Below are positions 20,940 to 29,749 of a stretch of DNA of 64,000 bases, piece after piece. The DNA is from Nisaea sp. (lineage in GTDB: Bacteria > Pseudomonadota > Alphaproteobacteria > Thalassobaculales > Thalassobaculaceae), in the NCBI RefSeq assembly GCF_017640745.1, contig NZ_JAEPQA010000005.1, positions 119,806 through 183,805 on the forward strand, written 5' to 3'. Below the pieces are notes generated by a model. It worked only from the letters and a program-made list of their open reading frames with translations, was not told the origin of the DNA and did no database searches. The stretch's first letter is position 1. Each line of letters begins with the position of its first letter. The position numbers were made by a program, and so were the translations under genes.

Positions 20940-21572
20940 CTACCCCTTCAGCGCCAGCACCCCGCCGAGCGCGACGAACGCCCCGCCGGCCAGCATCTTC
21001 GCCTGCCGGAGCCAGGCGAACCCGCTCGCCCGTGACGCGAGGCGTTCGGCGGCGAAGACATAGACCACCTTGACGCCCCCGACCGAGACCACGGCGATGA
21101 ACGAGAGCAGCGCGATATCCGCTCCGGAAAGGGCGGTCAGATCGAGGAAGGTCGGCAGCAGGCTCGCATAGAAGAGGATCGCCTTCACGTCCCCCATGGT
21201 CAGCAGCAGCCCGGCCATGAAGCTCCCCGCAAGCCCGCCACGCGCGCCCTTCGGTTTCACCGCGGCGCCCTCCCCGGCCACGGGCCGCAACTGGGAACGG
21301 ATCAGCGAGATCCCGAACCAGACGAGATAGGCCGCCGCCGCGTAGCGGATCAGCGCGAACAGCGCCCCGAGCTCCGCCGCCAGCGCCGCCATGCCGAGCA
21401 CCGCGAGCGCGATGAACACCAGGTCCCCGGTCACGATCCCGAGCGCCACCGCGAGCCCGTGCCGCACGCCGGACATCGCCGACCGCGCGACGACGAGCGC
21501 GACGCTGGAACTCGGCAGCGCCGCCATCGCGGCCAGAACGAGGAAAAGTGTGGCGGTGCCGAGGAGAGTCAT
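20940..21572 (-). CDS. LysE-family amino-acid/metabolite exporter
   Basis: Six hydrophobic segments; GVRHGLAVALGIVTGDLVFIALAVLG...AAAYLVWFGISLIR...GSFMAGLLLTMGDVKAILFYASLLPTF. Confidence 0.92.
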   Translation of the reverse strand: MTLLGTATLFLVLAAMAALPSSSVALVVARSAMSGVRHGLAVALGIVTGDLVFIALAVLGMAALAAELGALFALIRYAAAAYLVWFGISLIRSQLRPVAGEGAAVKPKGARGGLAGSFMAGLLLTMGDVKAILFYASLLPTFLDLTALSGADIALLSFIAVVSVGGVKVVYVFAAERLASRASGFAWLRQAKMLAGGAFVALGGVLALKG

Positions 21573-21588
21573 GACGCCGTGCTCCGTT

Positions 21589-22077
21589 TCAGATCTTGCG
21601 GTCCCGCGCGGAAGGCAGTCCGGGATAGTCGATGACGGTAATCAGCTGGTCGACCTCGCCGCTACCGCAGCAGACCGGCGTCGAGACGGATTCGAAGGCG
21701 ATCCAGGAATTGTTCAGCGACCAGATCGTCGAGCCCTTGCGGAAGGTCGGGACGGCGCGGCCGATGGTCTCGCGGTACCGTCCGAGCATGGCCTCGGCGC
21801 CGATCTTGTACTCGGACTCCGAGACGTATTTGCGGCTGAGGTCACGCCCGATCACGCTGACGATCTCGGTGCCGACGATGCGGTGAAAGAAATCGCGTCC
21901 GCCGTCGACGACCTCGACAATCTGCACATGACCGATCCAGGGCAGCAGGCTCTCCGGCGTGAAATGCGCGCGGTCCGGGATTTCCGCGCCATGGCGGCAC
22001 TCCTGCCAGAAGCGGTGGAAGGAGCGCACGAGCGGGCTGGTGATGGCCTCTTCGGTAACGATGTCGGTCTCAGACAT
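21589..22077 (-). CDS. Stand-alone PAS-domain protein
   Basis: Compact PAS-like sequence WQECRHGAEIPDRAHFTPESLLPWIGHVQIVEVVDGGRDFFHRIVGTEI, no output domain. Confidence 0.75.
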   Translation of the reverse strand: MSETDIVTEEAITSPLVRSFHRFWQECRHGAEIPDRAHFTPESLLPWIGHVQIVEVVDGGRDFFHRIVGTEIVSVIGRDLSRKYVSESEYKIGAEAMLGRYRETIGRAVPTFRKGSTIWSLNNSWIAFESVSTPVCCGSGEVDQLITVIDYPGLPSARDRKI

Positions 22078-22377
22078 TCGGGCGCCTCCCCGCATCCACG
22101 CGAGACCTCAAGGCGACGGAGGGCGATCCGCTATGTCCCGAACATTCCTGCAACGATATGTCGACCAGAACCACGCAACATCAAAAGGATAGTCAGGATA
22201 TCCGAGTTCCGGGCCGGCGGCAAAGGGGCGAATTGGGTCGGGTGGCGGCGCCTGTGCGCGAGAGATGGGGGGCGAGGGAGAGATGAGCAGGATTTCCCGC
22301 TAACTTCGGGTGTCCCGCCAATTTCAAACGAGTCGTGTGTCCATTTAATCTCGCCGCTCAAAATCGCCACGTAAATA

Positions 22378-22408
22378 CCGTCATCCCGGATCGGGGTCCG
22401 GGATGACG
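22378..22408. repeat. Short REP-like palindrome (31 bp)
   Basis: CCGTCATCCCGGATCGGGGTCCGGGATGACG. Confidence 0.8.
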
Positions 22409-22476
22409 AATTGTTGTTGTGGACTTGGCTGTATGTTGAATTAATCTAAACAAATAAAATCTCAAGGCGCGAACGA

Positions 22477-22752
22477 ATGACAACCCTACGTATCCGCCGG
22501 TCCTATCGAATAGGCTTACTACTAATCGAACTTGTTTTATTCGTTTGCATATTTGTCTCTATTCCATCCAATCAAAGCGCGTCGTCAAAGCCTTACTACA
22601 TTTTGCAATTGAGGAATGTGTTTGGTGAGTGGAACGACGCTCTCTTGGTCTTTGGATATGCGGATAATGCTTATGCGTGTAAGGAAGTGCTTGAAGCGAT
22701 GACGGCAAAGAATCCAGCTCGACTATACAGATGTGTTCGTAAGACCGAATGA
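22477..22752 (+). CDS. Small hypothetical membrane-anchored protein (91 aa) in AT-rich islet
   Basis: One N-terminal hydrophobic helix; C-terminal region with paired Cys (YACKEVLEAMTAKNPARLYRCVRK); weak RBS. Confidence 0.5.
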   Translation: MTTLRIRRSYRIGLLLIELVLFVCIFVSIPSNQSASSKPYYILQLRNVFGEWNDALLVFGYADNAYACKEVLEAMTAKNPARLYRCVRKTE

Positions 22753-22785
22753 ATGACAGCTTATAAAAAAAAGGAGTTGCGCAGA

Positions 22786-23190
22786 TCACTGCTGCTGAAT
22801 GTTACTCCCAACCCGATACCCCAACACCAGCTCGTCCCCCGTCTTCCCCCGGATCCCCCAGTTCGTCCTCGGCGTTTCGAAGATCGTGATCTCCACATCC
22901 TCGACCGGGATGCCGAGCCCCGCCGGGACCCGCTCCATGATCGCGTGCAGCAGCGCCCTCTTCGTCTCCGGCGCCCGGCCCTCGAACATGGAGATCTCGA
23001 TCACCGTATAGGCGGACGTCCGGTCGGCCGGGCGGATGAAATCCTCCGGTTCGAGCGGGATGAAGCGGTGGAAGCGCTTCTCCTCGGGCAGTTTCAGGAA
23101 TTCGGTCGAGCAGCCGTGCAGGATGTCGGACAGGCGCGACCGGTGGCGCGCGAGATGGGCGCGCTCACCGTAGATCTTGTAATGAGCCAT
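22786..23190 (-). CDS. Tautomerase-family protein
   Basis: YTVIEISMFEGRAPETKRALLHAIMERVPAGLGIPVEDVEITIFETPRTNWGIRG. Confidence 0.8.
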   Translation of the reverse strand: MAHYKIYGERAHLARHRSRLSDILHGCSTEFLKLPEEKRFHRFIPLEPEDFIRPADRTSAYTVIEISMFEGRAPETKRALLHAIMERVPAGLGIPVEDVEITIFETPRTNWGIRGKTGDELVLGYRVGSNIQQQ

Positions 23191-23198
23191 GGGAGGGC

Positions 23199-23498
23199 TC
23201 AGCCGTCGTCGCGGGTCTCGGACGCGGCGGCCTGCGCCTTCTCCTGCCGCTTCTGGCGCCAGAGCGAATAGACATACATGACCGCACCGAACACGAGGCC
23301 ATAGACCACGGCGCGGTAGACGTCCTCGCCGGTCACCTCGGTGCTCGGGCCAAGCCAGCCCTGCGCCTGGGCGCCGAGCATCAGGATGCAGAGCACGACG
23401 CCGTTGAAGACGCCGCGCCAGAGCGGCTTCTCCAGGATGAAGGGTTTGCGTTCTTCCCTCCCAGTCCCGGGGGTCCCGGATCCGTTCTCGCCGCTCAT
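23199..23498 (-). CDS. Small membrane protein (99 aa), hypothetical
   Basis: Two hydrophobic segments; 8 bp upstream of the tautomerase gene. Confidence 0.7.
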   Translation of the reverse strand: MSGENGSGTPGTGREERKPFILEKPLWRGVFNGVVLCILMLGAQAQGWLGPSTEVTGEDVYRAVVYGLVFGAVMYVYSLWRQKRQEKAQAAASETRDDG

Positions 23499-23517
23499 TG
23501 CATTTCCCTCACGTCAC

Positions 23518-25026
23518 TCAGTTGGGCGTTTTGATATCGAGGCCCAATTGTGCCCGACGGCGGAGCCAGAGGCTAGGCCGGTAACGGTCGTCGCCGCTGA
23601 CGGCATGCATCGCCGCCATGATGGCGAAGGCGCGCTCGACGCCGAGATCGGCGACGATCTCCAGCGGGCCGAGCGGATAGTTCAGGCCGAGCTTCATGGC
23701 GAGGTCGATGCTGTCCGGATCGGCGATGCCGATCTGCGCCATCTCGCAGCCGAGATTGCCGACCATGCCGCGGATGCGCTGGGCGATGAAGCCGGCGCTG
23801 TCCTTGATCGCCGTCACCTTGCGCCCGTTCTTCTGCAGCGCCGCCGAGACCGCGTTGAGCGCGTCTTCCGACGCCCCCGGCGCGGACATGATCGTCACCC
23901 TTTTGGAGGTATCGCCGGTCACGTCGATGGCGACGAGACGGGTGTGGTCGATGCCCATGCGGCTGGCGAAGGTGGCGCAATCCTCGCCGAAGAGCGCGGC
24001 GACGATCGGCGAGGAGCCGTCGTCGGTCTCGTCGAGCGCGACGCCCGCCAGCAGGTCGTCCAGTTCCGGCGCGTGCGCGGCGCCATGGATCTGCACCGCC
24101 GCGGCGGCCGAGGTCTCGTGATCCGGGCTCGGCGGATCGATCTCCTGCCCCTTTTCGTCATAGCGGAAATGGCCGATGCCGGTCTTCCGCCCGAAGCGGC
24201 CCGCGTCGTAGAGCGCCTTGTGCAGCGGCACGGTGCGCAGGCGCGGATCGTAGCTGTACTGCTCGTGAACGATCATCGAGACCGGGTAGTTCACGTCGAT
24301 CCCGGTCAGGTCCATGAGCTGGAACGGGCCCATGCGGAAATGCCCGCAATCGCGCATCACCGCATCGACCTGGGCCGGCGTCGCGACGCCCTCGTGCACC
24401 ACGGCGAGGCCCTCGGTGGTGAAAGCGCGGCCGCCGAAATTCACCAGGAAGCCCGGTGCGTCCTTCACCTTCACGGGCGTACGGCCCATGCGCTCGCCGA
24501 GGGCGCAGAGCCCGTCCATCACCCATTCCTCGGTGCCCGGTCCGCGGATCACCTCGACGAGGCGCATCAGCGGCACGGGATTGAAGAAATGGAAGCCTGC
24601 GACCCGCTCCGGGCGCTTGCAGACCCGCGCGATGGAGCCGATCGGCAGCGAGGAGGTGTTGGAGGTCAGCAGGCAGTCTTCGGCGACATGTTCCTCGAGC
24701 TCGGCGAAGACCTTCTGCTTCACCTCGAGATTCTCGAAGATCGCCTCGACCACGCACTGGCAATCCCTGAAGTCGGCGAGGCTGGAGGCGACGGTGACCC
24801 GCTCCGCCATCGCGGCGACAGCGTCGGCCGTCAGCTTGCCTTTCTCGACCAGACGCTCGAGGCGCGAGATCACCTGCGCCTTGCCGGCCGCGGCGGCGCC
24901 CTCCTTGGCGTCGAACAGCACGACGTTCATCTCGCCCTGGAGGGAGACCTGCACGATCCCCTGCCCCATGGCTCCCGCACCGATCACACCGACGGTGAGA
25001 CCGGCTTTTCCCGCATCGAATGTCAT
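23518..25026 (-). CDS. paaH: 3-hydroxyacyl-CoA dehydrogenase (PaaH/PaaC-like)
   Basis: GVIGAGAMGQGIVQVSLQGEMNVVLFD; SNTSSLPIGSIA; HFFNPVPLMRLVEVI; two C-terminal domains. Confidence 0.88.
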   Translation of the reverse strand: MTFDAGKAGLTVGVIGAGAMGQGIVQVSLQGEMNVVLFDAKEGAAAAGKAQVISRLERLVEKGKLTADAVAAMAERVTVASSLADFRDCQCVVEAIFENLEVKQKVFAELEEHVAEDCLLTSNTSSLPIGSIARVCKRPERVAGFHFFNPVPLMRLVEVIRGPGTEEWVMDGLCALGERMGRTPVKVKDAPGFLVNFGGRAFTTEGLAVVHEGVATPAQVDAVMRDCGHFRMGPFQLMDLTGIDVNYPVSMIVHEQYSYDPRLRTVPLHKALYDAGRFGRKTGIGHFRYDEKGQEIDPPSPDHETSAAAAVQIHGAAHAPELDDLLAGVALDETDDGSSPIVAALFGEDCATFASRMGIDHTRLVAIDVTGDTSKRVTIMSAPGASEDALNAVSAALQKNGRKVTAIKDSAGFIAQRIRGMVGNLGCEMAQIGIADPDSIDLAMKLGLNYPLGPLEIVADLGVERAFAIMAAMHAVSGDDRYRPSLWLRRRAQLGLDIKTPN

Positions 25027-25030
25027 CGCA

Positions 25031-26239
25031 TCAGACCTTTTCAATGATGGTCGCCATGCCCTGGCCGACGCCGATGCACATGGTGCAGAGCGCGTATTTG
25101 CCGCCCTTGTCCTGCAGCTCCTCGGTCGCGGTCATGATCAGGCGCGCGCCGCTGGCGCCGAGCGGATGGCCGAGCGCGATGGCGCCGCCGTTCGGGTTCA
25201 CCCGCTCGTCGTCGTCGTCGATGCCGAGATCGCGCAGCGAGGCGAGCACCTGGGCCGCGAAGGCCTCGTTCAGTTCCATCACGGAAAGGTCGCCGACCTT
25301 GAGACCGGCGCGCTCCAGCACCTTGCGGCTGGCCGGGATCGGGCCGACGCCCATGATCCGCGGCTCGACGCCGGCGGCGGCACCGGTGACGATGCGGGCG
25401 CGCGGGGTCAGGCCATGACGCCTGGCGGCTTCCTCGGAGCAGACGATCATCGCCGCCGCGCCGTCATTGACGCCGCTGGCATTGCCCGCCGTGACGGAAC
25501 CGCCTTCCTTGCGGAACGGGGTGCCGAGCTTGGCGAGCGCCTCGGCGGTCGTGTCCGGGCGCGGATGCTCGTCCGTGTCGACCACGGTGACGGCGCCCTT
25601 GCGGCCCTGGATCTCGACCGCGGCGATCTCGCGCGCAAGACGGCCGTTCGCCAGCGCCTTGCCGGCGCGCTGCTGGGAGCGCAGCGCGAAGGCGTCCTGG
25701 TCCTCGCGGCTGATCTGGAACTGCTCGGCGACGTTCTCCGCCGTCTCCGGCATGGAATCGGTGCCGTACTGCTTCTGCATCTGCGGATTGATGAAGCGCC
25801 AGCCGATGGTGGTATCGTAGATCTCGGCATTGCGGTCGAAGGCGCTGGTCGCCTTGCCCATGACGAAGGGCGCGCGGGACATGCTCTCGACGCCGCCGGC
25901 GATGAAGAAATCGCCCTCGCCGGAGCGGATCGCGCGGGCCGCGGCATTCACCGCCTCCATGCCCGAGGCGCAGAGCCGGTTGACCGTCGCGCCCGGCACT
26001 TCCGGTGACAGGCCGGCCAGCAGCAGGGCCATGCGGGCGACATTGCGGTTGTCCTCGCCGGCCTGGTTGACGCAGCCGTAATAGACGTCGTCGAGATCGT
26101 TCCAGTCGACCGAGCCGTTGCGCGCCATCAGGCTCTTGATCGGATGCGCCGCCAGATCGTCCGCGCGGACCGCGGAGAGCGCGCCGCCATAGCGGCCAAT
26201 GGGGGTGCGGATCGCATCGCAGATGAAGGCTTCGGTCAT
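25031..26239 (-). CDS. 3-oxoadipyl-CoA/acetyl-CoA acyltransferase (PaaJ/PcaF-type thiolase)
   Basis: VNRLCASGMEAVNAAARAI; NPNGGAIALGHPLGASGARL; CTMCIGVGQGMATI. Confidence 0.92.
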   Translation of the reverse strand: MTEAFICDAIRTPIGRYGGALSAVRADDLAAHPIKSLMARNGSVDWNDLDDVYYGCVNQAGEDNRNVARMALLLAGLSPEVPGATVNRLCASGMEAVNAAARAIRSGEGDFFIAGGVESMSRAPFVMGKATSAFDRNAEIYDTTIGWRFINPQMQKQYGTDSMPETAENVAEQFQISREDQDAFALRSQQRAGKALANGRLAREIAAVEIQGRKGAVTVVDTDEHPRPDTTAEALAKLGTPFRKEGGSVTAGNASGVNDGAAAMIVCSEEAARRHGLTPRARIVTGAAAGVEPRIMGVGPIPASRKVLERAGLKVGDLSVMELNEAFAAQVLASLRDLGIDDDDERVNPNGGAIALGHPLGASGARLIMTATEELQDKGGKYALCTMCIGVGQGMATIIEKV

Positions 26240-26263
26240 GTCGGCGGCTCCCAATGAGTTTTT

Positions 26264-26282
26264 TGCGAAACTGAATTTCGCA
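26264..26282. promoter_or_regulatory. Inverted repeat in divergent thiolase/hydratase promoter region
   Basis: TGCGAAA-CTGAA-TTTCGCA, perfect 7-bp arms. Confidence 0.5.
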
Positions 26283-26399
26283 GCTTATTGTCGCGTGCAG
26301 TATGCACAGCCTAATATCCCGGTCAATTTCCACTCGGGAAGCATAATCTTGCCGTCCGCGCCCTCACCTCCGGACGGTGCCAAGCCAAGGGAGCAAACA

Positions 26400-27185
26400 G
26401 TGTCCGTCGTCATCCTCGATCATCCGCGCGAGCGCGAAGAGAACGACCGCATCGCCATCGTCCGCATCAACCGTCCGGACGCGCTGAACGCGCTGAACCT
26501 GGAAGTGCGGCAGGAGCTGGCCCGCATCTTCCGGGAGCTGACCGAGGACGACGAGGTGCTGGCGGTGGTGCTGGCCGGCGACGAGAAGGCGTTTGCCGCC
26601 GGCGCGGACCTGAAGGACATGGCGGACCGCACCACTGTCGAGATGTTCCACCGGCGCACCGAACGCCTCTGGCAGGCGATCGCCGACTATCCGAAACCTG
26701 TGATCGCGGCGATCAACGGCTATGCCCTCGGCGGCGGGCTGGAGCTCGCCATGCATGCCGACATCATCGTGATCGGCGAGACGGCGCAGGTCGGCCAGCC
26801 GGAAGTCCGCGTCGGCATCATGCCGGGCGCCGGCGGCACCCAGCGCCTGACCCGCGCGGTCGGCAAGTTCCAGGCGATGCGGCTCTGCCTCACCGGCCGG
26901 CCGATCGACGGCAAGGAGGCCTTCGCCATCGGGCTCGCCAGCCAGGTGGTGCCGGACGCGGAGGTCTTCGAGACCGCCTACAAGATGGCGAAGGACATCA
27001 CCCGCATGCCGCCGATCGCCGTGCAGCAGATCAAGTCGGCGATCATCAAGGGTCAGGACGCCTCGCTGGAGACCGGCATGGCGCTTGAGCGGGCGATGTT
27101 CCAGGGCCTCTTTGCCACCGCCGACCAGAGCGAGGGCATGCATGCCTTCATCGAGAAGCGCCGGCCGGAGTTCAAGGGCGAATAG
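26400..27185 (+). CDS. Enoyl-CoA hydratase (PaaF-like)
   Basis: GTG start at 26400 after GGGAG RBS; INGYALGGGLELAMHADIIV; PEVRVGIMPGAGGTQRLTRAVG. Confidence 0.92.
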   Translation: MSVVILDHPREREENDRIAIVRINRPDALNALNLEVRQELARIFRELTEDDEVLAVVLAGDEKAFAAGADLKDMADRTTVEMFHRRTERLWQAIADYPKPVIAAINGYALGGGLELAMHADIIVIGETAQVGQPEVRVGIMPGAGGTQRLTRAVGKFQAMRLCLTGRPIDGKEAFAIGLASQVVPDAEVFETAYKMAKDITRMPPIAVQQIKSAIIKGQDASLETGMALERAMFQGLFATADQSEGMHAFIEKRRPEFKGE

Positions 27186-27229
27186 GACGCCTTCCCTCAA
27201 AGGGAGCGGAAGATGGCGGCGGCGGGAGG

Positions 27230-29662
27230 CTACGCACCGCCGTCCGCCGCTCCCCAGGCGCGCGATAGCAATGTCCTCAGGCGCGCGCCCCTGATCATAT
27301 CCTCTCCGATCGCATTGCCCAGTTCCCGATAGGCCTCGAACTGCGCCGGGTCGAAGAACTGGTCCGAGGTCGGCTCGTGCGGAAAGGCCGGATGGTCGGT
27401 CTTGTAGCCACGCGTCTCGAGGCTGAGCCCGTCCAGCATCACCGCCTTGATATAGACGATCACGCCCTCCTCCTCCGGCGTCTCCGTCCCCCGCGCGGGA
27501 TATTTGATCCGGCCGATGATGTATCCATGGTCCGCGGCGGTCCCGTTGACCGGAAAACCGGTCTCCCGGCGCGGCACGAGGCTGGAGACGCGGTTGCGCC
27601 AATGGTCGTAGACCTGGCTCTCGCCGAGCGCGACGGGCTTGCCCGCCCCATCCGCCTTCTCGAAGGCCTTCACATATTCGTCCCGGTCGTAGAACGGCTG
27701 TCCGAATTCGACATTCACGCCGAAATCCTGGCTGACCCGGCGGACCGTGTTCTGCAGATCGCCGAACTGGAAATCCGGATCCGCCCCGGCATCCGACACG
27801 ACGATGAGTCGGCAGCGCCGGCGGATCAGTTCGTAGATCGCCAGATTTTCGAAATGCCCCCCGTCGCTGAGCTGGAACCATTTCCCCTTTTCCGACAGCG
27901 GCGACAGGCCGATCGACGAGGCCATGACGTCGAAATGGCTCGGCTTGCCGCTGTACCAGAGGAATTTCGGCGCGTTCCTGTTGCGCACGAAATAGCCGAG
28001 CCGGATATTCAGCAGGCTCATCAGCCAGGAGACCGAGCGCCTCCGCGTCGCGCCTGTGCCCGCCCAGCCGGAATTCGGGTTCGCCGCTGCGCCCGAAATC
28101 GTCATCGCGGTCGCCAGCGTCATGTCGCCGCCGGAGAACTTGACGGTCGGCTGGTAGCCCCCGGCATCGCCGCCGCAATAGATCCGCGACATGACGAAAT
28201 TGTCCCCGCCGCGCCGCCGGTAGAGGCTGTTCTTGGACTCCGTCAGGATCAGATTTGTATTGACCAGATGGTACGGCGCACCGGTGTCCGGATCGGAAAT
28301 GTCGCGCAGTTCCTCGATATTCGCGCCGGTCGCCTTGTCGACCCGGTTGCCGGAAATCGACTGCGGCATCGGCATGAAGGCTTCCATCAGCCGGTCGCGG
28401 TAGAAGCGGTGCAGCGAGATGTAGTTCGCATTGACCAGATAGCCGCTGAGCAAGGCAACCGCGAGGAAGACAAGGAAAACGGCATTGCCGATCCCGAGCT
28501 GGGCGATCCAGTGTCCGTCGGAATCGGAAACGGCGATGACGCCTCCATGTTCCCGCACGATCAGCCCGAGCGTGCAGGTCAGCACCAGAAAGCCGCCGAG
28601 CACGAGCAGCGCAAGCCCGGGGAGAACCGCGCTTTTTATCAGTGGATGCTGGGATTTCTTTGCCGAGACCAGCGCGCTGGCCATACCGGCAAACATCGCC
28701 CCCGCACCGGAGCTGCCAAAACTTCCGAGGGTGCCATGCAGCAGAACGGCGATGTAGGGAAGCACGCCGACCGCGACTGCCAGCACGCTGAACGGCAGGA
28801 TCCACTTGCCGGAAACCTCGAAGAGCCGGCGCTGGGCATAGGACCAGGCAGCATCCTTTCGCCGCGTGATGAAGAAGGTACCGACGGAATAGATCAGCGA
28901 GACCAGAGCGAAGAACGCGAGCCCCAGAAGTCCGCCGATCAGGACGATCTCGTGCAGATTGAGGAACCCTGGCCGGAGCAGCGACGCCGCCGCTTCCGGG
29001 AGGTTTGATTCAATCGCGGCGGGATCCAGGACCATCGCCTGAAGGTCCGGCCACCAGGGTGCCCGGAAGCCGAGCATCAGGATCAGGAAGAGCGCCATGA
29101 AGACCGGCACCCAGACCAGCAAGTTCAGCAGGATGCCCCGCACCACAACGGCAACCCCGGAGAGGAGAGAGATATCCGGGTTCGGCGCGAGATATTCCGC
29201 ATGTTCGCGCAGGTAGCGCAGCATGCCTTCCCAGTGCGCCGGGTTCGCCCGGTCCTTCGGCGGTGCGGTGCCGAAGGGAAAATCGGCGGGGCCGAGGCCG
29301 TACGGGCCGCGGCCGGAGTCGGCCTCGGCGCGGTGCTTCTCGTAGTTCTTGCCGAGCAGCCAGCTGAGGCAGGAGCCGATATAGCCGCCGCCCGAGACCG
29401 TCGAGAGATAGTCGAAGCCCTTCAGCAGATCGTGGCGTGCCAGCGATTGCAGCAACCCGAGCGCGAAGGTGGCGGAGCGGATGCCGCCACCGGAGATGGC
29501 GAGCCCGGTGAACCGCTCGGCATCGCCGCCGCCGAACCTGCCGCGCCGGGCCGAAAGCCGGGCGCGTTCAAGCTTGTAGATTTCGCTCTCGCAGAAATTC
29601 TCGCCGCGGATCTCGTCCTTGGTGCGCGATCCGATCGGCCTGAAGGTGGCGTCTTCCGTCAT
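27230..29662 (-). CDS. Large membrane-spanning patatin-like phospholipase family protein
   Basis: GLAISGGGIRSATFALGLLQSL (oxyanion hole), STVSGGGYIGS (Ser), many hydrophobic helices, then LSDGGHFENLAIYELIRRR (Asp). Confidence 0.88.
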   Translation of the reverse strand: MTEDATFRPIGSRTKDEIRGENFCESEIYKLERARLSARRGRFGGGDAERFTGLAISGGGIRSATFALGLLQSLARHDLLKGFDYLSTVSGGGYIGSCLSWLLGKNYEKHRAEADSGRGPYGLGPADFPFGTAPPKDRANPAHWEGMLRYLREHAEYLAPNPDISLLSGVAVVVRGILLNLLVWVPVFMALFLILMLGFRAPWWPDLQAMVLDPAAIESNLPEAAASLLRPGFLNLHEIVLIGGLLGLAFFALVSLIYSVGTFFITRRKDAAWSYAQRRLFEVSGKWILPFSVLAVAVGVLPYIAVLLHGTLGSFGSSGAGAMFAGMASALVSAKKSQHPLIKSAVLPGLALLVLGGFLVLTCTLGLIVREHGGVIAVSDSDGHWIAQLGIGNAVFLVFLAVALLSGYLVNANYISLHRFYRDRLMEAFMPMPQSISGNRVDKATGANIEELRDISDPDTGAPYHLVNTNLILTESKNSLYRRRGGDNFVMSRIYCGGDAGGYQPTVKFSGGDMTLATAMTISGAAANPNSGWAGTGATRRRSVSWLMSLLNIRLGYFVRNRNAPKFLWYSGKPSHFDVMASSIGLSPLSEKGKWFQLSDGGHFENLAIYELIRRRCRLIVVSDAGADPDFQFGDLQNTVRRVSQDFGVNVEFGQPFYDRDEYVKAFEKADGAGKPVALGESQVYDHWRNRVSSLVPRRETGFPVNGTAADHGYIIGRIKYPARGTETPEEEGVIVYIKAVMLDGLSLETRGYKTDHPAFPHEPTSDQFFDPAQFEAYRELGNAIGEDMIRGARLRTLLSRAWGAADGGA

Positions 29663-29749
29663 CACTCTTCTCCATGCCTTTCGCAAGGATGGAGAAGAGT
29701 AAATAGATATGCAATTTAAAATTGCAGATCGACCGATGTATTTTTCACC

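Noticed and set aside
22130-22375. 79-aa minus-strand ORF upstream of the AT-rich islet
   Set aside because: No coding signal, Pro/Arg-rich low complexity, no RBS or family
26364-28805. 813-aa minus-strand ORF
   Set aside because: Composite shadow ORF running antisense to enoyl-CoA hydratase and out of frame within the patatin gene
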